Below are positions 17,080-26,440 of a stretch of DNA of 64,000 bases, in pieces. Source of the DNA: JBBPYC01 sp038200275 (GTDB taxonomy: Bacteria; Pseudomonadota; Gammaproteobacteria; Burkholderiales; Burkholderiaceae_C); NCBI GenBank assembly GCA_038200275.1, contig JBBPYC010000098.1, positions 1 through 64,000 on the forward strand, read 5' to 3'. Under the pieces are notes generated by a model that saw only the letters and a program-made list of their open reading frames with translations, was not told the DNA's origin and did no database searches. The stretch's first letter is position 1; every line of letters starts with the position of its first letter. A program made the position numbers and the translations under genes.

Positions 17080-19398
17080 CTACCCCTTCCTGCGGCGCTG
17101 CGATCCGGCAGCAGGCGCACCCACGCCGGCACGCGGTGGCAGCCCCGTGTGCTGAGTCAGCACCCGGCCCGCAGGCGGCGTCATGACCGTTGAATTCTTG
17201 CGCCGCGCACTGCTGTAGCCGCCGTCAGTCAACGGCTGCCAAGTCGGGATCAGGTGCTGTTTGCCGTTGCCGATCAGGTCTGCGCGACCCATCGTCTTCA
17301 ACGCGTCGCGCAGCAGCGGCCAATTGTTCGCGTCGTGGTAGCGCAGGAACGCCTTGTGCAAGCGGCGCTGTTTCTCACCGCGCACGATCGGCACGGCTTC
17401 GCTGTCGCGGCCGACACGCTTCAGCGGATTTTTTGCGCTGTGGTACATCGCGGTCGCGGTCGCCATCGGACTCGGGTAGAAGGCCTGCACCTGATCGGCG
17501 CGGAAGCCGTTCTTCTTGAGCCAGATCGCCAGGTTCAGCATGTCCTGATCGGTCGTGCCCGGATGCGCTGCAATGAAGTACGGAATCAGGTACTGCTTCT
17601 TGCCGGCTTCCAGCGAATACTTCTCGAACAGCTGCTTGAAGCGGTCGTAGCTGCCGATGCCGGGCTTCATCATCTTTGCCAGCGGGCCGGCTTCGGTGTG
17701 TTCGGGCGCAATCTTCAGATACCCGCCGACGTGGTGCGTGACGAGTTCCTTCACGTACTCGGGTGACTGCACCGCCAGGTCATAACGCAAGCCCGAGCCG
17801 ATCAGGATTTTCTTGATGCCCTTCAAGCTGCGTGCGCGGCGATACATCTTGATCAGTGGGTCATGGCTCGTGTTCAGGTTCGAACAGATGCCCGGATAGA
17901 CGCAGCTTGGCTTGCGGCAGGCGGCTTCGATCTCGGGCGACTTGCAGCCGATGCGGTACATGTTCGCGGTCGGCCCGCCAAGGTCCGAGATGGTGCCCGT
18001 GAAGCCGTCCACCTTGTCGCGAATCTCCTCGATCTCGCGGATCACCGAATCTTCCGAACGGCTCTGGATCACGCGGCCTTCATGCTCGGTGATCGAGCAG
18101 AACGTGCAGCCGCCAAAGCAGCCGCGCATGATGTTGACACTGAAGCGGATCATCTCCCAGGCCGGGATTTTGGTGGGCCCGTCGTGGCGACCGTTCGCGT
18201 CGGCATAGCTGGGGTGCGGCGCACGCGCGTACGGCAGGCCGAATACCAGGTCCATCTCGACCGTGGTCAGCGGGATCGGCGGCGGATTGATCCAGACGTC
18301 GCGTGCGGTGGTGCCCTCGCCGTGCGCCTGCACCAGCGCGCGGGCGTTACCGGGGTTGGTCTCCAGATGCAACACGCGGTTCGCATGGGCGTAGAGCATC
18401 GGATCCGACCTGACCTGTTCGTAGCTTGGCAGCCGGATCACAGACCGATCGCGCGGTGGCGCACCGGCCCGTGCGCGGGCGTTCGGGTTGGGCACGAAGG
18501 TAAGAGGTTGCAGCGCTGCGTCGGCGGGGACCGGGGTGGGCTCAAGCCCGGGCGCCCCACCCTGCTCATCGTCCTTGCTGCACGTCGTGCCCTGGGCCTG
18601 CGCCTGCTCCGACGTGGTCTGGTACGGATTCACATGATCGTCAACCCTGCCAGGTCGGTCGACTTCCGTGGAGTCGATCTCGAACCAATCCGCCGGCGCT
18701 TGCCGCTGCACGAACGCGGTACCGCGCACGTCGGTGATCTGCTGCACCGGCTCGCCCTTGGCCAACCGGTGTGCGATCTCGATGATCGCGCGCTCGGCGT
18801 TGCCGTACAGCAGCAGGTCGCTTTTCGCATCCACCACGATCGAGCGCCGCACCTTGTCAGACCAGTAGTCATAGTGCGCGATCCGGCGCAGCGATCCTTC
18901 GATGCCGCCGAGCACGATTGGCACATCGTTGAACGCCTCACGGCAACGCTGGCTGTAGACGATCGCTGCGCGGTCGGGACGCTTGCCACCGACGTCGCCG
19001 GGCGTGTAGGCATCATCGGAGCGAATCTTGCGATCGGCCGTGTAGCGGTTGATCATCGAATCCATGTTGCCCGACGTAACGCCGAAGAACAGATTCGGAC
19101 GGCCCAGCGACGTGAATGCATCGGCGCTCTGCCAGTCCGGCTGCGCGATGATGCCGACGCGAAAGCCCTGCGCTTCCAGCACCCGGCCAATCACAGCCAT
19201 GCCGAAGCTCGGATGATCGACGTACGCATCGCCCGTGACCAGCACGATGTCGCAGCTGTTCCAGCCAAGTTGCTCCATCTCGGCGCGGCTCATTGGCAGC
19301 ATCGGCGCCGTGCCGAAGCGCGCCGCCCAATGCTTCTTGTAGCTGTCGATCGGCTTGGCAGCACGCGCGAAGAAAGAGACGTCGATCGGGGCGTTCAT
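17080..19398 (-). CDS. YgiQ family radical SAM protein
   Basis: A 772-residue protein from the ATG at 19398 (MNAPIDVSFFARAAKPIDSY), the family start; the frame runs 39 codons further upstream without family character. The radical-SAM cluster motif is in RGCFGGCTFCSITEHEGR, around residues 400-415. The N-terminal region (CDIVLVTGDAYVDHPSFGMAVIGR) is the YgiQ-specific UPF0313 N-domain and EHTEAGPLAKMMKPG is near the C-terminal third. Its reaction is not established for the family. A charged insertion around residues 230-300 and a Pro/Arg-rich tail vary between species. It converges on the cyd operon. Confidence 0.92.
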   Translation of the reverse strand: MNAPIDVSFFARAAKPIDSYKKHWAARFGTAPMLPMSRAEMEQLGWNSCDIVLVTGDAYVDHPSFGMAVIGRVLEAQGFRVGIIAQPDWQSADAFTSLGRPNLFFGVTSGNMDSMINRYTADRKIRSDDAYTPGDVGGKRPDRAAIVYSQRCREAFNDVPIVLGGIEGSLRRIAHYDYWSDKVRRSIVVDAKSDLLLYGNAERAIIEIAHRLAKGEPVQQITDVRGTAFVQRQAPADWFEIDSTEVDRPGRVDDHVNPYQTTSEQAQAQGTTCSKDDEQGGAPGLEPTPVPADAALQPLTFVPNPNARARAGAPPRDRSVIRLPSYEQVRSDPMLYAHANRVLHLETNPGNARALVQAHGEGTTARDVWINPPPIPLTTVEMDLVFGLPYARAPHPSYADANGRHDGPTKIPAWEMIRFSVNIMRGCFGGCTFCSITEHEGRVIQSRSEDSVIREIEEIRDKVDGFTGTISDLGGPTANMYRIGCKSPEIEAACRKPSCVYPGICSNLNTSHDPLIKMYRRARSLKGIKKILIGSGLRYDLAVQSPEYVKELVTHHVGGYLKIAPEHTEAGPLAKMMKPGIGSYDRFKQLFEKYSLEAGKKQYLIPYFIAAHPGTTDQDMLNLAIWLKKNGFRADQVQAFYPSPMATATAMYHSAKNPLKRVGRDSEAVPIVRGEKQRRLHKAFLRYHDANNWPLLRDALKTMGRADLIGNGKQHLIPTWQPLTDGGYSSARRKNSTVMTPPAGRVLTQHTGLPPRAGVGAPAAGSQRRRKG

Positions 19399-19769
19399 TG
19401 AAGTGGATGTGCGGCGGGCCGCGTGTGCGTGGAGCCGCTGATGCCGGCCAAGCGGCGATTCAAGGATGCTGAAGGCATCCGAGCCGGTCACAAGCCGAGG
19501 TCGGACACGACTCATGTGAGATTGCCAATTTTACCGGGCGACGGCTTTCTTGTCGAAGCGCAGGCCATTGGCAGCCAACGACCCACCGCTTGTACGCCGA
19601 GGTGGCCGGGGCCGCAGCCAAGGGCAACCGCGGCCGCTGTTGGCGAGCCAGGCGCTGGTGACCGACGCCGGTTCGGCAACACGAAGTTTGCAAACTCGCA
19701 CGTCCACGCGTCCCAAGGTGGCAAGCGCTTGTCAGCGGACATGCCTACTTGCGTTAACCTTTGGCTGCG
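19399..19769. other. Intergenic stretch between divergent genes
   Basis: The space between the ygiQ start and the phospholipase D start should hold both promoters. I see no convincing gene, terminator or operator. A TTTGCAAA palindrome lies near 19687. Frames on either strand are short and lack start signals. Confidence 0.45.
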
Positions 19770-21044
19770 ATGCGAACGAAGAGCTTGGTCATTTTCTCAA
19801 TCACACTGGTGCTGACGGTACTGGTCGTGCTGCTGGTGGCCAACCTCAGCATGGGCAACAAGCCGATCGACGTGCCGCTCGCGCACCTCTATCCGGTGGC
19901 TGACATGCAGTTCAAACGCGCGGTCGGATCGGTGCTGACGCCGGGGCTGACCGATGGCAACCGCGCGCAGGAGCTGCTCAACGGCGACCAGATCTTTCCC
20001 GCGATGCTGAGTGGGATTCGCAACGCGAAGCGCTCCATCACGCTGGAAACCTACATCTACTTTTCGGGCGCGACCGGCGACGAATTCTCAAAAGCGCTGC
20101 GCGAGCGCGCCGCCAGCGGCGTCAAAGTCCACGTGCTGCTCGACTGGATTGGCGGCGAACTCGAGGATGCACTGATCGAGAGGATGCGCGCGAGCGGCGT
20201 GGAAATCCACCGCTACAACGCGCCGACATGGCATAGCCTTGCGCGCTTCAACAACCGGACGCACCGCAAGCTGATGGTGATCGATGGGCGCATCGGCTTC
20301 ATCGGCGGCGTAGGGCTGGCCGACAAATGGAGCGGCCACGCGCAAAGCCCTGATCACTGGCGCGACACGCATTTCCAGGTCGAGGGGCCGGTGGTCGGCC
20401 AGCTGCAGTCGGCGTTCCTGGACAACTGGCTTGCGGCGGCCGGCGATGTGCTGCGCGGGGAAGCGTACTTCCCGCCGCTTGAACCTGCGGGCGACCAATT
20501 GGCACAGGCATTCAGCGCCTCGCCCGGCGGCGGCTCCAAGACGATGCAGTTGCTGTACCTGATGTCGATCACGGCTGCACAGCAATCGATCGATCTGTCT
20601 GCTTCCTACTTCATCCCGGACGAAGTTGCGAGGCAAAGCCTGGTTGCGGCTGCGCGGCGCGGCGTGCGCGTGCGCATCATCGTGCCGGGGCCGCACATGG
20701 ACGTGGCACTGGTGCGCCATGCGTCGCGTGCCAACTGGGGGCCGTTGCTCGAAGCGGGCGTCGAAATCCACGAATACCAGCCGACCATGTTTCACTGCAA
20801 GGTGATCGTGGTGGACGGCCTGTGGACGTCCGTGGGCTCGACCAATTTCGACAGCCGCTCGTTCAGCGTGAACGACGAGACCAACATGAACGTCTACGAT
20901 GCGCCGTTCGCGCAGCGGCAGATCGGCGTGTTCGAGCAGGATTTGCAGCAAGCCAGCAGGGTTTCACTGGAGCAGTGGCAGGGACGCCCGGTCTGGCAAA
21001 AAATGTTCGATTCGGGCTCGTCGCTGTTCAGTTCTCAGCTATAA
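19770..21044 (+). CDS. Phospholipase D family protein, cardiolipin synthase-like
   Basis: A 424-residue protein from the ATG at 19770; a TTG nine bases earlier is also in frame. It has one N-terminal membrane anchor (SLVIFSITLVLTVLVVLLVA) and two HKD motifs: HRKLMVIDGRIGFIGG around residue 167 and HCKVIVVDGLWTSVGSTNFD around residue 340. Two HKD motifs with SITLETYIYFSG and the S-T-N-F-D-S-R-S-F run are typical of bacterial cardiolipin synthases of the ClsB/ClsC type, which transfer phosphatidyl groups in the inner membrane. Exact substrates are not certain. Confidence 0.9.
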   Translation: MRTKSLVIFSITLVLTVLVVLLVANLSMGNKPIDVPLAHLYPVADMQFKRAVGSVLTPGLTDGNRAQELLNGDQIFPAMLSGIRNAKRSITLETYIYFSGATGDEFSKALRERAASGVKVHVLLDWIGGELEDALIERMRASGVEIHRYNAPTWHSLARFNNRTHRKLMVIDGRIGFIGGVGLADKWSGHAQSPDHWRDTHFQVEGPVVGQLQSAFLDNWLAAAGDVLRGEAYFPPLEPAGDQLAQAFSASPGGGSKTMQLLYLMSITAAQQSIDLSASYFIPDEVARQSLVAAARRGVRVRIIVPGPHMDVALVRHASRANWGPLLEAGVEIHEYQPTMFHCKVIVVDGLWTSVGSTNFDSRSFSVNDETNMNVYDAPFAQRQIGVFEQDLQQASRVSLEQWQGRPVWQKMFDSGSSLFSSQL

Positions 21045-21095
21045 AAACGGAAGCGTCCAGCGGCATTGGCCACGCCACTTCAACGGAGGTAACAA

Positions 21096-21632
21096 GTGGA
21101 ACACCTACTTTTCAACGGCTGGGCCGGGCCGGTGCGCACGCTGGTGATCGGCGTGCTCGCGTATGTGATGCTGATCGTGTTCCTGCGCGTGTCCGGCAAG
21201 CGCACGCTGTCGAAGATGAATGCGTTCGATTTCATCGTCACCGTTGCGCTCGGCTCCACGCTGGCCTCGATCCTGCTCTCGCGCGACGTGACGCTGGTGC
21301 AAGGCGGGGTCGCGCTCGCGGTGTTGGTCGGTTTGCAATTCCTTGTCACCTGGACCAGCGTGCGCGTCGAATGGGTACGCAAGGTGGTCACGGGCGAGCC
21401 GTCGCTGCTGCTGTTGCGCGGTGTACTGTTGCCCGAGACAATGCGGCGCAGCCGGATCACCGAAGCGGACGTGCGCAGCGCGTTGCGCGCCGCTGGATTG
21501 GAACGTCCGGAGGAAGCCGCAGCGGTGGTGCTGGAAACCGATGCGTCGTTCAGCGTGATCAAGCGCGATTCGAAAGGCGGAGGCGATCAGCAGGGGGACA
21601 TCGCAACGCTATCCGACGTGCGCCGCGCTTGA
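21096..21632 (+). CDS. DUF421 (YetF/YcaP-like) membrane protein
   Basis: A 178-residue protein starting at a GTG with a strong Shine-Dalgarno (GGAGGT) five bases upstream. Three N-terminal membrane helices carry the family motif VFLRVSGKRTLSKMNAFDFIVTVALGS. The cytoplasmic domain has GEPSLLLLRGVLLPETMRRSRITEADVRSALRAAG, typical of DUF421. The molecular role of the family is unknown. It lies 51 bases behind the phospholipase D gene, probably in the same transcript. Confidence 0.88.
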   Translation: MEHLLFNGWAGPVRTLVIGVLAYVMLIVFLRVSGKRTLSKMNAFDFIVTVALGSTLASILLSRDVTLVQGGVALAVLVGLQFLVTWTSVRVEWVRKVVTGEPSLLLLRGVLLPETMRRSRITEADVRSALRAAGLERPEEAAAVVLETDASFSVIKRDSKGGGDQQGDIATLSDVRRA

Positions 21633-21717
21633 CCAGGTCAGGAATAGGTGCAGCCAGCGGGCCGGCCGATCGCGAATGCGAGCCCCGGCTGTCTGCCCCG
21701 CCCTACACTCGGCAATC

Positions 21718-22128
21718 ATGTCATCCGCAGCTACCACACCGGGCTTGCTCGATCCGGGACGGGACCGAGCACGAATTCACGCGGCGCTTGCCGATGGTCA
21801 GCGCTTGGTTGCGTGCCTATGCGCAGGCTGGTGCTCGTCGTGCGCGGCCTGGCATGGCGCATTTGCTGCGCTGGCGCAGGAGTTCGCGGGCGACTGCTTC
21901 GTCTGGATCGACATTGAGGACCATGCCGAATTGGTCGCCGACGTCGAAGTCGAGACCTTGCCGGTGATGCTGGTGCAGACGGCGCAGGCTGGCCCGGGAT
22001 TTGTTGGTCCGATTGAGCCGCGCACAGCGATCTTGCGGTCGTTGCTGCAGCGCGCGCATCCGGACGACGCTTTACTGACCGACCCGGGTATAAGAAATGC
22101 CTTGCTGGACAACGCACCGAATCGCTGA
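21718..22128 (+). CDS. Thioredoxin-like protein
   Basis: A 136-residue protein from the ATG at 21718; an in-frame start 14 codons upstream is less likely. The redox motif is AGWCSSCAAWHGAFAAL, a CxxC at the start of the first long helix as in thioredoxins, and the cis-Pro region is VETLPVMLVQ. No signal peptide is visible, so a cytoplasmic role is expected. The C-terminal part is divergent. Target proteins are unknown. Confidence 0.8.
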   Translation: MSSAATTPGLLDPGRDRARIHAALADGQRLVACLCAGWCSSCAAWHGAFAALAQEFAGDCFVWIDIEDHAELVADVEVETLPVMLVQTAQAGPGFVGPIEPRTAILRSLLQRAHPDDALLTDPGIRNALLDNAPNR

Positions 22129-22179
22129 TTTACCAAGTCAGTGCAACCAGTCAAAACGAGATGAAGGGGAAAATCGATC

Positions 22180-22584
22180 ATGAACACACCAACCGTTGCC
22201 CGACCCATGAGCCTGCAGCACAGACTGCTTGCCCAGGGAGCCACTGTTGCGGCAGCCCTCTCGCTCTCGGCATGCGCCGGTCCGGGCCCACGACCGTCAG
22301 CCGAGTTGGCTTCCGCGCAGGCGTCCATCTCGCAGGCAGACAGCGCAGGCGCGTCGACGCAAGCGCCGGTGGACTTGCTGGGCGCGCGGGAAAAGCTCGG
22401 TCAGGCCGAAGCCGCGGTGCGTGACGAACGCTACACGCAAGCACGCATGCTCGCGGAAAAAGCACAGGCCGATGCCGAAGTCGCAGAACGTCGCACGCGC
22501 GCTGCGAAAGCACAGACCGCCGTCACCGAACTCATGCGCAGCAACGAAGCCTTGCGCAGCGAGATGCTGCGCAAGGCGCCTTGA
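22180..22584 (+). CDS. DUF4398 domain lipoprotein
   Basis: A 134-residue protein with a lipoprotein signal: hydrophobic stretch 21-31 and lipobox LSAC with Cys at residue 32. The mature part is a helical, Ala/Gln/Glu-rich region (ELASAQASISQADSAG, DLLGAREKLGQAEAAV, AEKAQADAEVAERRTRAAKAQ) that matches DUF4398. It is followed 48 bases later by an OmpA-type lipoprotein with a similar helical segment, so the two probably act together in the periplasm or at the outer membrane. Confidence 0.82.
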   Translation: MNTPTVARPMSLQHRLLAQGATVAAALSLSACAGPGPRPSAELASAQASISQADSAGASTQAPVDLLGAREKLGQAEAAVRDERYTQARMLAEKAQADAEVAERRTRAAKAQTAVTELMRSNEALRSEMLRKAP

Positions 22585-22632
22585 TGCCCTTTGTTTATCG
22601 ACCACCCCATGCACATTGAAAGGATGGTTTCC

Positions 22633-23502
22633 ATGACTCGAAACGAAAAACATTCCCGCTTGACGCGCACAGCCATCGCCGTGCTGGCACTGGCTGTGCT
22701 GGCCGCCTGCGGCTCGACGCCGCGCGTCAATCCGGCGCTCGATGACGCGCGCATGGGCTATCAGCGCGCCGCCGGCGATCCGGCCATCGCGCGCACGGCA
22801 GAACTCGACTTGCGGCGTGCCCAGCAAGCTCTGCAACAGGGCAGCGATGCGTTGCGCGATGGCGCCGAGCCCGTGGTGGTCGACCACTACGCGTATCTCG
22901 CGAAACGCCGTACCGAAGCGGCACTCGAAGCAAGTCGCATTGCGGTCGCTGAAAAAGCAGTCGCGGAAGCCACGCGCACACGGGACGCGATAGTGATCGA
23001 AGCTCGTACTCAGGAAGCGGAAACCGCGCGGCGCCTCGCCGAGCAGCGGCTGTCCACCATGGAGCAATCGCAGCAGCAGACGGCTAGCGCACAGCAACGT
23101 GCGCGCATGCTGGAGCGTCAGCTGGCTGAACTGAAAGCCAAGCAGACCGATCGCGGCATGGTGCTTACGCTCGGCGATGTGCTGTTCGACACGGGTCGCG
23201 CGCAGCTGAAATCCGGCGCCATGCGAACGCTGGACCAGCTTGCCACGTTCCTGCGCGAGAACCCGGAACGCACGGTACAGATCGAAGGCCACACCGATTC
23301 GACGGGCTCAAGGTCACTGAACGAAAGGCTGTCGGAAGACCGCGCCAGCGCGGTCAAGACGGCATTGATGGACCGCGGCATCGCTATCACGCGCATCTCC
23401 GCGACCGGTTTCGCCGACGCGAATCCGGTCGCAACGAACAGCACCGCCGCCGGGCGCCAGCGCAATCGCCGGGTCGAAGTGGTGATTTCGAACGCGACCT
23501 GA
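22633..23502 (+). CDS. OmpA family lipoprotein with DUF4398-like helical region
   Basis: A 289-residue protein. The ATG at 22633 is chosen because AAAGGA lies about eight bases upstream; in-frame starts at 22591 and 22624 lack that spacing. The signal ends in lipobox LAAC (Cys26). Residues about 30-165 are coiled coil rich in Ala, Arg and Gln, with DLRRAQQALQQGSDAL resembling DUF4398. The C-terminal OmpA domain has LTLGDVLFDTGRAQLKSGA, IEGHTDSTGSRSLNERLSEDRA and the peptidoglycan-contacting GHTDS and R residues. It should link the outer membrane to peptidoglycan. Confidence 0.88.
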   Translation: MTRNEKHSRLTRTAIAVLALAVLAACGSTPRVNPALDDARMGYQRAAGDPAIARTAELDLRRAQQALQQGSDALRDGAEPVVVDHYAYLAKRRTEAALEASRIAVAEKAVAEATRTRDAIVIEARTQEAETARRLAEQRLSTMEQSQQQTASAQQRARMLERQLAELKAKQTDRGMVLTLGDVLFDTGRAQLKSGAMRTLDQLATFLRENPERTVQIEGHTDSTGSRSLNERLSEDRASAVKTALMDRGIAITRISATGFADANPVATNSTAAGRQRNRRVEVVISNAT

Positions 23503-23548
23503 AGACGCCTGTTGCCGGGTGCGCCGACGGCGTCCGGCTCGCAGCGAC

Positions 23549-23764
23549 TTAGATTGAAGACGCTGCCGGTGGCGCGCTCTGCTGGTCGCTCCAAAGCTTT
23601 CCGCCAGTGGCCCAGTTCTGCCGTGGCACGTCAAAAAACAGGACGTCCACGCTTTCGGCGCTGCCACCCAGGACTTTGACGCACGCGCGGGTGATTTCAG
23701 ACGCAAGCGCGGCTTTCTGCTGCTCCGTGCGCCCCTCGAAAAGATCAATGCGGATGGTGGGCAT
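23549..23764 (-). CDS. 4-oxalocrotonate tautomerase family protein
   Basis: A 71-residue protein from the ATG at 23764. After Met removal the N-terminal Pro is exposed, as the family requires for its general base, and Arg11 (FEGRT) is conserved. FFDVPRQNWATGGKLWSD carries the second conserved Arg. Tautomerases of this size form hexamers and isomerise keto-enol acids. It is the last gene of the minus-strand purine-linked set, 72 bases after the aldolase-like gene, so it could process an intermediate of that pathway, but this is only positional. Confidence 0.82.
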   Translation of the reverse strand: MPTIRIDLFEGRTEQQKAALASEITRACVKVLGGSAESVDVLFFDVPRQNWATGGKLWSDQQSAPPAASSI

Positions 23765-23836
23765 GTGTGCTGCTCCTTGTTCGTGTTGTTGAAAACGAAA
23801 ATCCGGGGCCATTGTTGCGCATGGCCCGCCGTTGCT

Positions 23837-24664
23837 TCAGTTGCGAAAGCCTGGCGCCAGCCGGTCCACCCGCCGCAGCAAGGCCGGCCATTCGAGATCG
23901 CCGTCCCATTCGCTGCCGTCGCCGACCCATTGCCGGTAACTGCGTTCAGCCAGTTCGTCGCTTGCGATCGCAAGTTCAACGCCGAGCGCGGCTGCGGCTG
24001 CGGCCGCACGCAACTGCGCCGCCGCCGCACGCTCTAGAATGTGCATCAGCAGGAATGCTTCAGCAACGCTGCGGCCCACAGTCAGTGTGCCGTGGTTGTC
24101 GAGGATCAACCCGTCGAGCGAGCCCAGGTTGGCGACGAGCCGACGTTGCTCTTCGGCACCCAGCGCGAGCCCTTCGTAGCGATGCCGCCCGAGCCGACCA
24201 TGCAGTCGCATTGCCCACTGCGAAGTCGGTAGCAGCCCACCCGGCAGCATCGATAGCGCGACGCCCCAGGGCGCGTGCAGATGGATTACGCATTCAGCGT
24301 CCGGCCGCGCCACATGCACGGCGCCGTGGATGGTGAAGCCGGTCGGATTCACAGCGCGACCTGAGTCATCGATCACTTGTCCGGCTGCGTTCACCTTGAC
24401 CAAGTCTGACGCGCGGACTTCATCGAAACCCAGGCCGAATGCGTTGATCAGATACATCCCCGGCTCGCCGGGCACGATGGCCGACAGGTGCGTGTAGACG
24501 GTGTCGGCCCAACCGTTCAATGCAGCGAGCCGGTAGGCGGCTGCCAGATCGACACGCACTTCGGCTTCGGTGCGTCGCCGCGTCGCATGGGATTCCTTCA
24601 AGTCGACTCCTGCCAAAAAAATTTCGACTGCACTGCCACCCACCTGACCCACTCGGCCGCTCAC
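23837..24664 (-). CDS. Class II aldolase/adducin family protein
   Basis: A 275-residue protein. Zn-ligand motifs of class II aldolases are visible: HLHAPWG for the His pair and ILDNHGTLTVG downstream. The N-terminal half has VDLAAAYRLAALNGWADTVYTHLSA. Such proteins include L-fuculose-phosphate aldolase relatives and many members of unknown substrate. The first about 30 residues are variable, so the start could be later. It lies between the urate permease and the tautomerase on the minus strand. Confidence 0.82.
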   Translation of the reverse strand: MSGRVGQVGGSAVEIFLAGVDLKESHATRRRTEAEVRVDLAAAYRLAALNGWADTVYTHLSAIVPGEPGMYLINAFGLGFDEVRASDLVKVNAAGQVIDDSGRAVNPTGFTIHGAVHVARPDAECVIHLHAPWGVALSMLPGGLLPTSQWAMRLHGRLGRHRYEGLALGAEEQRRLVANLGSLDGLILDNHGTLTVGRSVAEAFLLMHILERAAAAQLRAAAAAAALGVELAIASDELAERSYRQWVGDGSEWDGDLEWPALLRRVDRLAPGFRN

Positions 24665-24770
24665 TCGAACCTCGCGAAATTGCGCTCCTCAGGACCAGCA
24701 GACACCGCCAAGCAAAGGAGGGAAGCCGAACGCCGGCCAAGCGGAAGCGCAGGCTGGCTGGAGGTGAGTC

Positions 24771-26258
24771 CTAATGAACCTCAACGGCTTTTGCCGCCTC
24801 GATCGCGCTTGCGGTATCGGCGCGGCTGCCATTGAAGAAAAAATTCAACAGCACGGCAGTGACGGCCGTCAACAAAATGCCCGACTCGAGCAGCGGGTGC
24901 AATGCGTGCGGCATCTGCTGCATCCAGCGCGGTGCAACGAGCGGGACCAGGCCGGCACCGATCGAGATTGCAACAATGTAGAGATTGAAGCGGTTGGTGC
25001 GGAAATCGACGTTGGTCAGGATGCGGATGCCGGTGGCTGCCACCATCCCGAACATCACCAGACCTGCTCCGCCCAGCACGAAGGTCGGTACCGATTCGAC
25101 CAGTGCCGCCATCTTGGGAAGCAGGCCGAGCCCGATCATGATGATGCCGGCCGCCACACAGACAAATCGGCTGCGCACACCGGTCACACCGACCAGGCCC
25201 ACATTCTGCGAAAAGCTCGTGTACGGGAAGGTGTTGAAGATACCGCCGATCAAGGTGCCCAGGCCATCGGTGCGCAGCCCAGCGCTCATCTGCGTCTGAT
25301 TGACGGGTTTGTCCGTCATCTCGGACAGCGCGAGAAACATCCCGACCGATTCGATCATGACGACGATCATCACGAGCGTCATGGTCAAAATCAACACCGG
25401 ATCGAATGTTGGCGTGCCGAACGAGAACGGCAGCACCACGTCGAACCAGTGGGCACTGGCGACCTTGTCGAAATTCATCTTGCCGAGAAACACGGCCACG
25501 ACACAACCGATCACGATCCCGAGCAGCACCGCAATGTTGGCAACGAAGCCGCGGCCGAACCGCACCAGAAGCAAGATGACCAGCAGCACAAAACCGGCAA
25601 TCGCCAGGTTGTCGAGCGCCCCGTAGTTCGGGTTGTCGATCATTGGGATCGGGCCCAGCCTGACCACGGCCGCTGCACCCGCTGCCGACGCGCCCGCTGC
25701 TGCGGCTTTTGCACCGTCTACCATGCCGACGAGCTTCGGCACGTCGGTGCGCTGCGCGAGGAACGCCGGGCCGCCGAGCGCCCAGCCCACCCCGACCCGC
25801 ATCAGACTGATGCCGATGATCGCGATGATGGTGCCGGTGACCACGGGCGGAAAAAACCGCAGCAGCCGTCCCATGATGGGCGCGATCAGCATGGCGAGGA
25901 TGCCGGCGCCGATGATGGCGCCAAAGATCGCGCGCGCGCCATCCATGCCCGGATTCGCGTTCGCCATTGCAACCATCGGACCGACGGCCGCAAACGTCAC
26001 GCCCATCATCACCGGCAGCTTGATGCCGAACCACTGCGTCATGCCGAACGACTGAATCAGCGTGACGATGCCGCAGACAAACAAGTCGGCCGAAATCAGC
26101 AGGGCGACCTGCTCGGACGTCAGCTGTAAGGCGCGCCCGACGATCAGCGGGACCGCGATGGCGCCCGCATACATCACCAGCACATGCTGCAAGCCGAGCG
26201 TGGCGAGCCGCGGGGTGGGGAGAACTTCGTCCACAGGGTGGACAGCAAGCGTGCTCAT
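24771..26258 (-). CDS. Nucleobase:cation symporter-2 family permease, probably urate/xanthine
   Basis: A 495-residue membrane protein with about 12-14 helices. The NCS2 signature region is LGLQHVLVMYAGAIAVPLIVG at the start, with IKLPVMMGVTFAAVGPMVAM and later QNVGLVGVTGVRSRFVCVAAG, which includes the NCS2-type NVGL segment. Location directly downstream of puuD and the HIU hydrolase supports urate or xanthine uptake over uracil. A helix with extra Ala-rich sequence lies around residues 190-205. Confidence 0.87.
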   Translation of the reverse strand: MSTLAVHPVDEVLPTPRLATLGLQHVLVMYAGAIAVPLIVGRALQLTSEQVALLISADLFVCGIVTLIQSFGMTQWFGIKLPVMMGVTFAAVGPMVAMANANPGMDGARAIFGAIIGAGILAMLIAPIMGRLLRFFPPVVTGTIIAIIGISLMRVGVGWALGGPAFLAQRTDVPKLVGMVDGAKAAAAGASAAGAAAVVRLGPIPMIDNPNYGALDNLAIAGFVLLVILLLVRFGRGFVANIAVLLGIVIGCVVAVFLGKMNFDKVASAHWFDVVLPFSFGTPTFDPVLILTMTLVMIVVMIESVGMFLALSEMTDKPVNQTQMSAGLRTDGLGTLIGGIFNTFPYTSFSQNVGLVGVTGVRSRFVCVAAGIIMIGLGLLPKMAALVESVPTFVLGGAGLVMFGMVAATGIRILTNVDFRTNRFNLYIVAISIGAGLVPLVAPRWMQQMPHALHPLLESGILLTAVTAVLLNFFFNGSRADTASAIEAAKAVEVH

Positions 26259-26440
26259 GGCAGGGGAGTTCCTTCGGAGGTTGGAGACTGGCGGGAAATC
26301 AGATCAAAGGACAACGGAAATTGCAGTTGCATCAAAGCGTCGCCCCACCGGACGGGCGATACAGCATTGAAAAAAAAGGATCGCGATTGATCTGGCAGCC
26401 AGCGCGCGGCAACACACGACGCCGCGCCATCAGCGCTGCT

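Noticed and set aside
17863..19401. 512-codon plus-strand open frame opposite ygiQ
   Set aside because: Antisense to a clear radical-SAM gene; composition is that of a high-GC shadow frame and no domain is seen.
26300..26440. Terminator for puuD in the gap before the permease
   Set aside because: A GC hairpin near 26339-26358 has no T-run in the right place; the A-run lies on the wrong side.
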